From a virus: a DNA stretch of 23,512 bases. The notes beneath the pieces were generated by a model. That model did not search any database. It was not told the origin of the DNA and saw nothing but the letters and a program-made list of their open reading frames with translations. Numbering within the stretch: position 1 is the stretch's first letter; every line of letters starts with the position of its first letter. The position numbers were made by a program, and so were the translations under genes. Below are positions 7,473-14,024 of the stretch, one piece after another. The stretch covers positions 1 to 23,512 of the IMG/VR virus record IMGVR_UViG_3300044994_000007, one strand, 5' to 3'.

Positions 7473-9445
7473 CAGAGAGCCCTCCGGTCGCCATTGGCCT
7501 GTCGGATGCGCGCGTTGAGCTGCCTGTCATAGCTCGCCATGGCCTTGGCCGTGACGTTACCGCTCACGCTCTCGATCACCGGCACGAGGTTGCCGCCGTC
7601 CATCCGCACCACGACCGACACCTGCCCGCCCCCGGCGTTGCCGGGTTTGGTATGATCGATCACCGTTTCATTCGGGTGCAGAAGCGCCGGGAAGCCGCCC
7701 TTGCCGTCGATGCCCCCCGTCCGCGCGCCGCTCCCGGTGTAGCCGCCGCCGTCGAAGCTCGGCACCGTCAGCGCATTGCCAAGCGCGCCGAAGATGTTGC
7801 CGATGGTTCCACCGCCCCCCGCAAGCCCGAGGAAAGCCTTCTGAAACTGCACCTGGGCCAGTTGTATCAGCAGGTCGGCGAGCGCCTCCTTCGCGCTCTT
7901 CGACCCGTCCACAATGGAGGTGAAGAAGTCGGCCATGGCATTTGCCCCGCGCTCGACGGTGCGGTTGTAATCCTCCCAGGCCTGCTCGCCCTCGCGCACC
8001 TTCTGGATCAGTTCGTCCCAGTATTCGGGTGCTTGAGCGACAGCGTTCCCTCCACCGCCACCACCGCCACCACCGCCACCGCTCGGCCGCTGCGCCGCCA
8101 GTTGCGCTTGCAACCTCTCGTTGGCCCGCCGGATCGCTTCCTCGGTGTTGTACTGACGCGCACCGGCCACCGCGATGCGCTGCGATCCGCGCTCATCATC
8201 GCCAAGCGCCTGGTTCTGCGCCCGGAAGTCGTCCGTGACCGCCATCGCATAGGCGGCCTGCCACGCCGCCGTCGCCACCTGCTGCAGTTTCGCCAGAAGG
8301 TTTGCCGCCGGGCCTTGCGCCGCCGCCAGACCGCCTGCAAGAGCGTTCGCCGCACCGGCTGCCAATTGCAGGTTGCCGTACATGCCTTCCATCTGTGCCG
8401 TGGTCTTCGCGGCCTCTCCGGCGATCTTCTGAAGCTGGGTCACGATGTCGGCCAGGACCGGCGACAGCTCTTGACCCGCCGGATACCAGCGCTGGATCAT
8501 GTCGAGCGCTTCCGCCGCGCGATCCCGCATTTCTGTGATGCCATTCGCGGAGGCAAGAGCGTCGAGCGCCCCCTTGAGCTCGACCGCTTGCGCGGGCAGC
8601 AAGCCGAATTCCGCAGCGGCATCCATGGCCGCTTGGGCGAAGGTCTCCATCGCCTCTTGGGCCTGCAAAACCTGCTCAGCTGTGGCCATCCCCGTCTGCT
8701 GCTGGGCCGTCACCTCATTCAGGAATTGTTGCGCCTCAGCGTATTGACGCACCGCACCGACAACACCTTGGAGCCCCAAACGCACCGGCTCCATCGCCTC
8801 GGCGAATTCGGTCATCGTCTTGCCGAGCTGAACGCTCGCCATGTATTCGGCGAAGCCGCGCATCTGGTTTGCAAAACTGCCGAAGGTCTCCTCCAACTCC
8901 AACGTGCTGGCCCCTGCCAAGGCCAGAAACTCGCGATATTCGTCCAGCGATTTCACGAATTCGTCGAGCGCCTTGTCGGTGTCCGCGACCTGATCGCCCA
9001 TCGACGACAGACCGGCTGCGAAGAGCGGAATGCCCACGGCCGCTGCCGCGCCAAGCACAGCGCCGATCGCACCGAACCCCCCCAGAAGCTGCGGCAGCTG
9101 CTGGGCCAGCGCCGTGCTTGCCCGCGTACCACCCGCGACTTGCGTGGCGAAGTCCCCGATCTGAAAGGCCGCATTCTGGATTTGCGGCCGGGCGCGCCGC
9201 ATCGCGTCACCAAGGCCGATTACGCCAGCCGTCGCCACGCGGGTCGAACGCTGGGCATCCATGCCCATACGCTCGAACCCGTCGCTCATGCGCTCAACCG
9301 CGCCGTTGGTCACGCGGTCAAGCTCCGCCTCCAGCTTGCGATTGTCCCGGATCGCCTTGGCATAGGCCCGCGCCAGCTCGCGGTTGAGCCGGTCGTCGCT
9401 GATCCCGAGTTCGATAAGAAGCGCCTCGTCAAGTTTTGTCGCCAT
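7472..9445 (-). CDS. Tail tape measure protein
   Basis: This 657-residue protein sets tail length and is ejected ahead of DNA. The N-terminal 250 residues are long helices, with a hydrophobic, glycine-rich segment near residues 110-150 (LLGGFGAIGAVLGAAAAVG) that could insert into the membrane. An 11-glycine run lies near residue 465. The C-terminal part has MADFFTSIVDGSKSAKEAL and the tape-measure ending FDGGGYTG ... LLHPNETVIDH, which is common to lambda-like tape measures. At about 0.15 nm per residue, a rule from lambda-like phages, the tail would be near 100 nm. The start ATG 9445 shares one base with the frameshifted chaperone stop. The gene directly follows the two chaperone frames, the standard position. 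Confidence 0.92.
   Translation of the reverse strand: MATKLDEALLIELGISDDRLNRELARAYAKAIRDNRKLEAELDRVTNGAVERMSDGFERMGMDAQRSTRVATAGVIGLGDAMRRARPQIQNAAFQIGDFATQVAGGTRASTALAQQLPQLLGGFGAIGAVLGAAAAVGIPLFAAGLSSMGDQVADTDKALDEFVKSLDEYREFLALAGASTLELEETFGSFANQMRGFAEYMASVQLGKTMTEFAEAMEPVRLGLQGVVGAVRQYAEAQQFLNEVTAQQQTGMATAEQVLQAQEAMETFAQAAMDAAAEFGLLPAQAVELKGALDALASANGITEMRDRAAEALDMIQRWYPAGQELSPVLADIVTQLQKIAGEAAKTTAQMEGMYGNLQLAAGAANALAGGLAAAQGPAANLLAKLQQVATAAWQAAYAMAVTDDFRAQNQALGDDERGSQRIAVAGARQYNTEEAIRRANERLQAQLAAQRPSGGGGGGGGGGGNAVAQAPEYWDELIQKVREGEQAWEDYNRTVERGANAMADFFTSIVDGSKSAKEALADLLIQLAQVQFQKAFLGLAGGGGTIGNIFGALGNALTVPSFDGGGYTGSGARTGGIDGKGGFPALLHPNETVIDHTKPGNAGGGQVSVVVRMDGGNLVPVIESVSGNVTAKAMASYDRQLNARIRQANGDRRAL
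8048..8080. repeat. Poly-glycine trinucleotide tract inside the tape measure gene
   Basis: Eleven consecutive glycine codons on the minus strand are built from three exact copies of the nine-base unit GGTGGCGGT followed by GGA GGG. Such a tract can change length by strand slippage in steps of whole codons, which would alter linker length without breaking the frame. Confidence 0.9.
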
Positions 9446-9977
9446 CAGAAGCCCTCGATGCCCATCTCGCGCAGGCGCTCATCGCTGATATTGCCCCCGC
9501 CGCCCTTGGGGCCTTGCCCGTGCGCTTTCTTCCAACCGGCAACAGCCGCCGCAAATTGCCACATGGTCATCCGGTCGACCTCGACAGGGGAAAAGCCTAG
9601 GACGGCTCCGGTTCCGTAGATGTCGCTGAACCGCCATTTTCCGGGGGGGTCGGCTCCCCCGTCGTCTCCCCCAGGCGGTCGTCTGGATCGCCCACGAGTG
9701 CCGCCACGAGAATGGCCTGCGCCGTCGGCCGAAAGACAAGGAGCGGATGCGACTTGAAGGTTGTATCCACGATCCGGCTTGCTTCGGTCTGCGCCATGCC
9801 GCCGCCGATGAGCCCGAGCCGGATCGTCTGCATCAGATCGTCCACGCGCCACGCGCCGGTGGTGATGCGCGTCAGAATTTGCTGCGGCCCGGCATCGCAA
9901 TGGTCCTGAAGCGCGCGGAGAGCACCGATGTCCAAGGCGAACGGATGCTCACCGCCTGCCCAGATCATCGACTTCAT
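9445..9977 (-). CDS. Tail assembly chaperone, long form made by a -1 frameshift (GT-type fusion)
   Basis: The upstream frame (9977 to 9597) and the frame that ends at 9445 overlap. The second frame has no plausible start of its own before the conserved part. A -1 shift on the C7 run at 9643-9649 would join them as ...EPTPPGKWRFSDIYG. The added C-terminal part contains VLGFSPVEVDRMTMWQFAAA and AGWKKAHG, which fits the Phage_TAC_6 type of chaperone (GTA gp10.1 position). Such G/GT pairs before the tape measure are a conserved feature of long-tailed phages: the fusion binds tape measure and tube subunits during tail assembly but is not kept in the virion. The fusion has about 177 residues. Confidence 0.75.
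9597..9977 (-). CDS. Tail assembly chaperone, short form (Phage_TAC_11 / GTA gp10-like)
   Basis: The frame starts at ATG 9977 (MKSMIWAGGEHPFALDIG), joined to the tail-tube stop as TGATG, and gives 126 residues. The segment FALDIGALRALQDHCDAGP followed by VDDLMQTIRLGLIGGGM matches the GTA gp10 family (Phage_TAC_11), described as tail-tube-associated or chaperone proteins. It is the G-like partner of the frameshifted long form. The in-frame C-terminus after the slippery site (ENGGSATSTEPEPS) is low-complexity and ends at TAG 9597. Function is inferred from family resemblance and the invariant position between tail tube and tape measure. Confidence 0.85.
   Translation of the reverse strand: MKSMIWAGGEHPFALDIGALRALQDHCDAGPQQILTRITTGAWRVDDLMQTIRLGLIGGGMAQTEASRIVDTTFKSHPLLVFRPTAQAILVAALVGDPDDRLGETTGEPTPPENGGSATSTEPEPS
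9609..9633 (-). promoter_or_regulatory. Hairpin downstream of the slippery site
   Basis: On the minus-strand RNA, CGGTTC (9633-9628) can pair with GAACCG (9614-9609) around a 13-base loop. The eight-base spacer from the slippery heptamer is in the usual range for a frameshift-stimulating structure. The stem is short, so its effect is uncertain. Confidence 0.45.
9642..9648 (-). promoter_or_regulatory. Probable -1 ribosomal slippery site C CCC CCG
   Basis: In the upstream frame the codons read ACC CCC CCG GAA, so C CCC CCG fits the X XXY YYZ pattern. Slipping back one base gives CCC CCC GGA AAA TGG and enters the downstream chaperone frame. A six-base inverted repeat begins eight bases after the site. 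Confidence 0.7.
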
Positions 9978-10420
9978 CAAGTTTGGTCCGTCGTGGTGAC
10001 AGCCCCCGCCTTGACGATCTGCAGCGACGCCATCACGCGCTGGCCCTTCTCGCGCGAATGGCTGAGCGACGTGAGGATGGCCGGGCCGGTGATGAATTTA
10101 ACGTCGCCCACAGCCGCCTTGGTATAGACGAAGCGAACGTTCTTGATCGCGCCGGTGATCGCCCATTGCAACAGCGCTTCGTGCGATTGCTGCGCCCACA
10201 CGCCGGTCGCAGACGCCGACCAATCCATCGAGATCACCTCCCGTTGAATTTCAAGCGGCAAAGCATCGTTCCCGCAGTCCGGGATCAGCGCCTCGGCGGT
10301 CTCGTTGGTGAACGTGAATTCGACGCCGATCAGGCCGCAGATGGCGGCATAGGTATTGGGCGGCGAAGTTTCCCAATGCAGCGCCATTTCCGAAAATTTG
10401 GCTGTCGTGGCGAGAGGCAT
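9977..10420 (-). CDS. Major tail tube protein (GTA gp9 / TP901-1-type)
   Basis: The start is ATG 10420 (MPLATTAKFSEMALHWETS), chosen because AAAGGAG lies 8 bases upstream; in-frame extension further upstream is arginine-rich shadow sequence. The 147-residue product is beta-rich, with IGVEFTFTNETAEALIPD, LEIQREVISMDWSASATGVW and DVKFITGPAILTSLSHS. This layout fits the tail-tube fold, with an insertion-type loop and a C-terminal strand that stacks rings. The gene lies before the tail chaperones and tape measure, the expected order. It should be one of the most abundant virion proteins, in keeping with its good ribosome binding site. Confidence 0.8.
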   Translation of the reverse strand: MPLATTAKFSEMALHWETSPPNTYAAICGLIGVEFTFTNETAEALIPDCGNDALPLEIQREVISMDWSASATGVWAQQSHEALLQWAITGAIKNVRFVYTKAAVGDVKFITGPAILTSLSHSREKGQRVMASLQIVKAGAVTTTDQT

Positions 10421-10433
10421 GTCTTGGCTCCTT

Positions 10434-10625
10434 TCAGGTGGGCTCGTCGCCCGGTTGTGGTGTATCCGGTTGCGTCCGCTGGGGCGGCACGATGGTCGCC
10501 GCGCCTCTGGCGACGGCTTCCTCGATGACGGCGCGCGGCCAGGTCTGCGGCTCCGGCGATGCCTCAATCGCCCAGCTCATGTTCCCGATCACGATGCCGA
10601 TCTGCTTGTGAAAGATTGCCTTCAT
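10434..10625 (-). CDS. Small protein of unknown function upstream of the tail tube gene
   Basis: This 63-residue frame starts MKAIFHKQIGIVIGNMSWAIE at ATG 10625, with GAGG about 8 bases upstream, and ends 13 bases before the tail tube start. It is not recognised. A short strand-like N-terminus is followed by a possible helix (WPRAVIEEAVARGAA) and a disordered, proline-rich tail (PPQRTQPDTPQPGDEPT). Codon usage and the good ribosome binding site support a real gene. It is the first minus-strand gene after the stretch that carries the opposite-strand moron. Its position suggests a tail or neck accessory protein, but nothing in the sequence shows this. Confidence 0.6.
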   Translation of the reverse strand: MKAIFHKQIGIVIGNMSWAIEASPEPQTWPRAVIEEAVARGAATIVPPQRTQPDTPQPGDEPT

Positions 10626-10681
10626 GGTTGATGCCTCGCCTCTCATGCTTGATGTTGCCGCAAAGCCAACGGAGGATCGTG

Positions 10682-10873
10682 ATGTTGCCCTATCTCGTGA
10701 TTGCTGCCCTGCTGCAGCTGGTGATTGCAGTTCTGGTTGGCGGTTATGCCGAATTGAAGCAGCGCGACGGCGCAATCTGGTTCCTGATTGGTCTCGTCAT
10801 CGGTCCCATCGCGTTCATGCCAATTGCCTTCTTCGCTAGGCCCGCTTCACCGCCCGCTTCACCGCCCGCGTGA
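10682..10873 (+). CDS. Opposite-strand two-helix membrane protein, probable moron
   Basis: This 63-residue frame is on the plus strand, opposite to every neighbour. GGAGG at 10671-10675 sits six bases before ATG 10682. The protein has hydrophobic helices at about residues 3-22 (PYLVIAALLQLVIAVLVGG) and 32-52 (IWFLIGLVIGPIAFMPIAF), joined by a polar turn (YAELKQRDGA), and a short proline-rich tail. No minus-strand gene occupies 10626-10835, and the last 38 bases overlap the 3' end of the neck gene tail-to-tail. Small membrane proteins of this shape, inserted against the grain of a late operon, are typical lysogenic-conversion or superinfection-exclusion genes. No function can be read from the sequence, and I see no convincing promoter or terminator. 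Confidence 0.65.
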   Translation: MLPYLVIAALLQLVIAVLVGGYAELKQRDGAIWFLIGLVIGPIAFMPIAFFARPASPPASPPA

Positions 10874-11258
10874 GCGATGCCTTCACGCGGGTCTTGTTCG
10901 CGCGCCACGCCGGATAGAAGAACGGATTGGCAGGCATGTTGACCGTCCCGAACTCCTGGAAACGCGCGTAGAAGGCGTCCCTCTCGCCTAGGCTCTTGTC
11001 CCGCGTGCCCGCGTAGATCGTGATCGCCATCCGCGCGAATTGCCGCCCCTTCACCGTGCCGATAGAGACCGATCCGGCCGGCGCATTGCCCCAGGTCCAG
11101 CCGATGCTGTCGCGCAACGCGCCCGTATCGACAGGCACCAACCGCTTCATGTCGGCCACGACCTTGGCGGCTTGCACTTCGAGCTCGCGCGCGACCTCAT
11201 CGCGGATCTTCTGCGGGATCGCCATCATTGCGGCCTTGAGCTCCGCTTCGCCCTTCAT
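10836..11258 (-). CDS. HK97 gp10-like neck/tail completion protein
   Basis: The start is ATG 11258 (MKGEAELKAAMMAIP), behind GGAGGAG and overlapping the previous stop as TGATG; a GTG one codon earlier is less likely. The 140-residue product has the family pattern: N-terminal helices, then ADMKRLVPVDTGALRDSI, a beta segment, and the ending FGTVNMPANPFFYPAW. The PVDTGALRxSI and FG...PANPFF signatures identify the HK97-gp10-like family, which acts at the head-tail junction or tail completion. The C-terminus is basic, with a duplicated AVKR. Its 3' end overlaps the convergent plus-strand moron by 38 bases. Confidence 0.88.
   Translation of the reverse strand: MKGEAELKAAMMAIPQKIRDEVARELEVQAAKVVADMKRLVPVDTGALRDSIGWTWGNAPAGSVSIGTVKGRQFARMAITIYAGTRDKSLGERDAFYARFQEFGTVNMPANPFFYPAWRANKTRVKASLTRAVKRAVKRA
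10841..10864. repeat. 12-bp tandem duplication shared by two convergent genes
   Basis: The unit CCCGCTTCACCG occurs twice in direct succession. It encodes the repeated PASP of the plus-strand moron tail and the repeated AVKR at the C-terminus of the minus-strand neck protein. Being 12 bases, it changes both proteins by four residues without a frameshift. Confidence 0.9.
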
Positions 11259-11659
11259 CACTCCTCCATGATCGCCTGGACCATGACGACCCCGTGCGCC
11301 GTCAGCCCGTCCTTGTCCATGAATGCATCCGTGCCTGTCACGCTCATCTCGACCAGAGCGCTATTCGGCGGATCGACGTGGAACAGGTGCAACGCCTTGT
11401 CGACAGCATCGACCAGCGGCTTGACCGCGCCGATACGCCCGTTGCCGCGCGCCCAGCAATCGAGCTGGATCGTCTCTACCCGCCCGAAGATGCACTCGGC
11501 ATCGTCCTTCACAACGTAAGACGGCCCAAACGTGACGCACGGGAACTGGGCGGCACTCGGCCGACCGTCGTAGATGCGATCCCCTATAATCGCATGCACC
11601 CCAGCATCCGCAACCAGTCGGTCGAAGATGAGCTTCTGCAAATCGGACGACGCGCTCAT
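11258..11659 (-). CDS. DUF3168 tail terminator / tail completion protein (GTA gp8-like)
   Basis: This 133-residue protein matches the DUF3168 family: a short N-terminal helix (LQKLIFDRLVADAGVHAI), IGDRIYDGRPSAAQFPCVTFG, and a second helix (VKPLVDAVDKAL) between strands. Family members cap the tail tube and join it to the head. The start at 11659 overlaps the upstream gene as ATGA. The neighbours are the expected neck genes: a stopper upstream and an HK97 gp10-like protein downstream. The assignment as tail terminator follows from family and position. Confidence 0.87.
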   Translation of the reverse strand: MSASSDLQKLIFDRLVADAGVHAIIGDRIYDGRPSAAQFPCVTFGPSYVVKDDAECIFGRVETIQLDCWARGNGRIGAVKPLVDAVDKALHLFHVDPPNSALVEMSVTGTDAFMDKDGLTAHGVVMVQAIMEE

Positions 11660-11991
11660 GTCGCCACTCCGCTTTCGCAGGTGAGTTCGAGGAAACGCCG
11701 TTCATCCGACGGAATGACCGACCGGACATTCCAGATCGTGCCTGAGCGTGCGTCGCGCATCCGCCAGTCCGTCGTCACATCGCGTGCATCATCATGCGTC
11801 GGGATCGTGGCCACGATCGTCAGGCGGCCTTGCAGCCGCCCCGCCATCACGCTCTCGCTGCCGCGCAGATACCGGAAATGCGCCCGCGTCTCAAAGACAT
11901 CTTCCCAACCGTCCTCGGTGCCGCCCATGCCGTCCGCCATGGCCGTCGGTTTCTGCAAGAAGACGCGCTCCTCGAATCTTGCCCGCCGCAT
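11656..11991 (-). CDS. Head closure / stopper protein (Phage_H_T_join, GTA gp7-like)
   Basis: The start is ATG 11991, overlapping the adaptor stop as TGATG; the preceding GTG is an unlikely alternative. The 111-residue product has the head-tail joining pattern: an N-terminal strand (RFEERVFLQKPT), GGTEDGWEDVFETRAHFRYL and RLTIVATIPTHDDARDV, then a RMRDARSGTIWNVRSV segment. The RxxDxxxGxxWxVxSV motif is typical of SPP1 gp16-like stoppers, which plug the portal-adaptor channel after packaging. The surrounding genes are in standard neck order. Confidence 0.87.
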   Translation of the reverse strand: MRRARFEERVFLQKPTAMADGMGGTEDGWEDVFETRAHFRYLRGSESVMAGRLQGRLTIVATIPTHDDARDVTTDWRMRDARSGTIWNVRSVIPSDERRFLELTCESGVAT

Positions 11992-12530
11992 CACAGCGCC
12001 CTGATCCGATACCGCGACAGGAGCGCCTCGACAGCAGGGGTCATTGGCCCACGTTCATCATTGTCGTGCAGCGCCTCGCCCGCCAGCTTGACGGCCGTGA
12101 CGATATCCTCCGGGATGGTCGCGAACCCCGCAGTGTAGGTGATCGTCACAGGCAAACCTTCGCCCGTCACGGCCGGCCAGTCGTCCGTTGGCAACAGAAG
12201 CGCCGGGCTGTCACCGACCGCCGTGGTGCCGGTGATCGCCGTTCCATCCGCGATCACGCTCGTAATGGATGCCACGCGACCGCCGTAGAGCTCGACCGGA
12301 ACCTTGCCGGACGGCAGACTTGGCAGCCGCATGATCACCTGCCGCACGGTCAGAAGCCGCTGCAGGTAGCGCTCGACCCAAGCCACCGTCGCAGCTTCGA
12401 TCTTGGTGATATTGGTGTCATCGTCCGCGTGCAGGACCTTCAACTGCGCCTTCATGTCAGCGAGCGAGACGACGGGCGTGGTCGCCGCCGTCACCGTCAC
12501 GATCCTGCCGCGCGGGCGATAGACATCCAT
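11991..12530 (-). CDS. Head-tail connector / adaptor protein (HK97 gp6-like, GTA gp6-like)
   Basis: This 179-residue protein has the Phage_connect/gp6 pattern: VSLADMKAQLKVLHADDDTNI at residues about 21-41, followed by helix KIEAATVAWVERYLQR, then a beta domain, then a C-terminal helix (EDIVTAVKLAGEALHDN). LADxKxHLRVxxxDDDxxI is the family signature. It forms the ring below the portal onto which the stopper binds. The start at 12530 follows the 54-residue gene by a two-base gap. It is the first of the neck genes. Confidence 0.88.
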   Translation of the reverse strand: MDVYRPRGRIVTVTAATTPVVSLADMKAQLKVLHADDDTNITKIEAATVAWVERYLQRLLTVRQVIMRLPSLPSGKVPVELYGGRVASITSVIADGTAITGTTAVGDSPALLLPTDDWPAVTGEGLPVTITYTAGFATIPEDIVTAVKLAGEALHDNDERGPMTPAVEALLSRYRIRAL

Positions 12531-12532
12531 GA

Positions 12533-12697
12533 TCAGACAGCCTCGGCCACGCCAAGATCGATGAGCCGCGCTGCCTCCGCCGCATCGACTTCAATCACCT
12601 CACCCGGCCCCCATGCGATGCCGTCACCCGAATAGGTGCAGGACAGCATCACCTTGACGGTCTCCGCCTTGGTGCGAGACGCATTCTTCTGAGTCAT
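12533..12697 (-). CDS. Short conserved phage protein after the capsid gene
   Basis: A 54-residue frame starts MTQKNASRTKAETVKV at ATG 12697, with AGGAG seven bases upstream, and ends two bases before the adaptor start. It contains LSCTYSGDGIAWGPGEVIEV and DAAEAARLIDLGVAEAV. This pattern (short strand, PGEVxEVDxxEAxRLIxxGxAExV) recurs as a small protein near capsid and neck genes in many phages. No function is assigned; a head-decoration or scaffold-related role is possible. The ribosome binding site, tight spacing and family-like motif make it a real gene despite its length. Confidence 0.75.
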   Translation of the reverse strand: MTQKNASRTKAETVKVMLSCTYSGDGIAWGPGEVIEVDAAEAARLIDLGVAEAV

Positions 12698-12759
12698 CTC
12701 GATCTCCTGTCAGCACGCGGCGGCGATGCCGTGAGGCACCACCGCCACAGGGACACGCA

Positions 12760-13968
12760 TCACGACGCAGCGTTGACGAACACGCGGACCTTGTTGGTGT
12801 CCACGAGGTTGCCGCCGGTGCGCATCCAGGCCAAAAAGCCCACCTGCCCCTTCTTCGTAAACGCCGAGTCCGTGAACCGGAACATTTCCAGCGCCATGAC
12901 ATCGCGGATGTAGTAGCCCGAGAAATCGCCGAAGAGGATCGACCGCGCGTTTGCCGCCATGTTGGCCATGTCCTGGTTGATCGTCACGGGCGCCCCCAGA
13001 AGCGTGTCGGGAATGCCGCCAGGCACGCCCGTCTCGTATCCGGGAACGAAGATCGGCCGCGACTGGCTGTCCTTCATCTGCCTGATCTTCATCAGCGTGT
13101 TGTCGTTGAACATCCACCCCGCGGCCCGGCGATAGGCCGGATCGACGGAATGCTGGGTCGCCACGAGGCTGTCGTAGGTGATCGCGGTCACCTGCGACGT
13201 GCCGTTGGCCGCAGTCACGCCCACGGTTGCCGCCGTGACGATTCCGTTCGGCTGCGACGTGCCGGTTCCGGTGGTGAACATCTGGTTGGTGATGCGGCCG
13301 ATCCGCTCGACCAGACGGTCGCGCACGAAGCCCTCGATGTCCACGCTGCTGTCCTGCAGCAGCTCGAAAGGCACAGTGACCACCTTGGACGAGAACTTGT
13401 AGGCCGGAAGCCCGACAGTGCCAAAGGTCGCATCGAGGTCGGTGGCCGTCGCGTTCTCAGCGATGATCTCGCCCACTTCGGACGTGCCGTTCGACGTGGG
13501 GAACGACAGGAGCCCGACACCACTCGTGGTGATCAGCGTGGCGACCTCGCGCATTCCGCCGAAAGCCTTGAGCGCGTTGATCACGTTCTGCGCCACTTCG
13601 CTATCGACGGTGAAGCCGCCTTCCGATCCGGTGGTCGTCGACATCGCGTTGCGCACACGGGCCCAGTCGTCGGCGTTGAGCGCGTTGTCGCCCCCCCGCA
13701 GCCACTTGGCGAAGAGCGAGATGTCGGCGCCCTTGTCGCGCTTGACGCGATTGGTCGCCTCGATCACCTCGTCGGTGCGGGTGTCCTCGGCCAGCTTGGC
13801 ATTCGCGGCAACGATGCGCTCGATCCGCGCATCGATGTCGTCGATGTCGGCCATGGTCTGATCGTAGATCGCCTGATCCGTTTCGGCGTTCCAGTCGGTC
13901 TTGTTGACCAGTTCGTGCAGCGCCTTGGCCTTCGCCGCGCGCTGCTCTCGCAGAGCTTGAAGCGACAT
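12760..13968 (-). CDS. Major capsid protein, HK97 fold
   Basis: This 402-residue protein should build the icosahedral head. Residues 1 to about 100 are charged helices (LREQRAAKAKALHELVNK ... DIDDIDARIERIVAAN), the delta or scaffold domain removed by the head protease in HK97-type heads. The mature part begins near MSTTTGSEGGFTVDSE and contains family signatures: VGEIIAENATATDLD (E-loop region), LLQDSSVDIEGFVRDRL, and the P-domain/A-domain end MALEMFRFTDSAFTKKGQV. AAAGGA lies 8 bases before ATG 13968. It follows the protease gene after 56 bases containing a small hairpin, and is followed by a 54-residue gene. The exact cleavage site cannot be fixed by eye. Confidence 0.93.
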   Translation of the reverse strand: MSLQALREQRAAKAKALHELVNKTDWNAETDQAIYDQTMADIDDIDARIERIVAANAKLAEDTRTDEVIEATNRVKRDKGADISLFAKWLRGGDNALNADDWARVRNAMSTTTGSEGGFTVDSEVAQNVINALKAFGGMREVATLITTSGVGLLSFPTSNGTSEVGEIIAENATATDLDATFGTVGLPAYKFSSKVVTVPFELLQDSSVDIEGFVRDRLVERIGRITNQMFTTGTGTSQPNGIVTAATVGVTAANGTSQVTAITYDSLVATQHSVDPAYRRAAGWMFNDNTLMKIRQMKDSQSRPIFVPGYETGVPGGIPDTLLGAPVTINQDMANMAANARSILFGDFSGYYIRDVMALEMFRFTDSAFTKKGQVGFLAWMRTGGNLVDTNKVRVFVNAAS

Positions 13969-13988
13969 ATGTCGTTCCTTTCATGAAA

Positions 13989-14002
13989 GCCGCAGGTGCG
14001 GC
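13989..14002 (-). promoter_or_regulatory. Small hairpin between protease and capsid genes
   Basis: On the minus strand GCCGC ACCT GCGGC forms a five-pair stem with a four-base loop, followed by TTTC. The palindrome CTTTCATGAAAG (13978-13989) follows directly and overlaps the capsid ribosome binding site. This may set the 5' end or stability of capsid message; it is too weak to call a terminator. Confidence 0.35.
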
Positions 14003-14024
14003 GGGTTGATCTGGCGCGGCGCGC

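Noticed and set aside
7652-9619. Very long plus-strand frame opposite the tape measure gene
   Set aside because: Composition is Arg/Leu/His-rich antisense; the minus strand has a clear tape measure protein.
10560-10681. Promoter for the plus-strand moron
   Set aside because: Several TTGATG or TTGTGA-like hexamers occur, but none has a credible -10 box at proper spacing.
12710-12760. 16-residue frame MRVPVAVVPHGIAAAC coupled as TGATG to the capsid stop
   Set aside because: No ribosome binding site and no family resemblance; possibly only a ribosome relay. Not listed as a gene.
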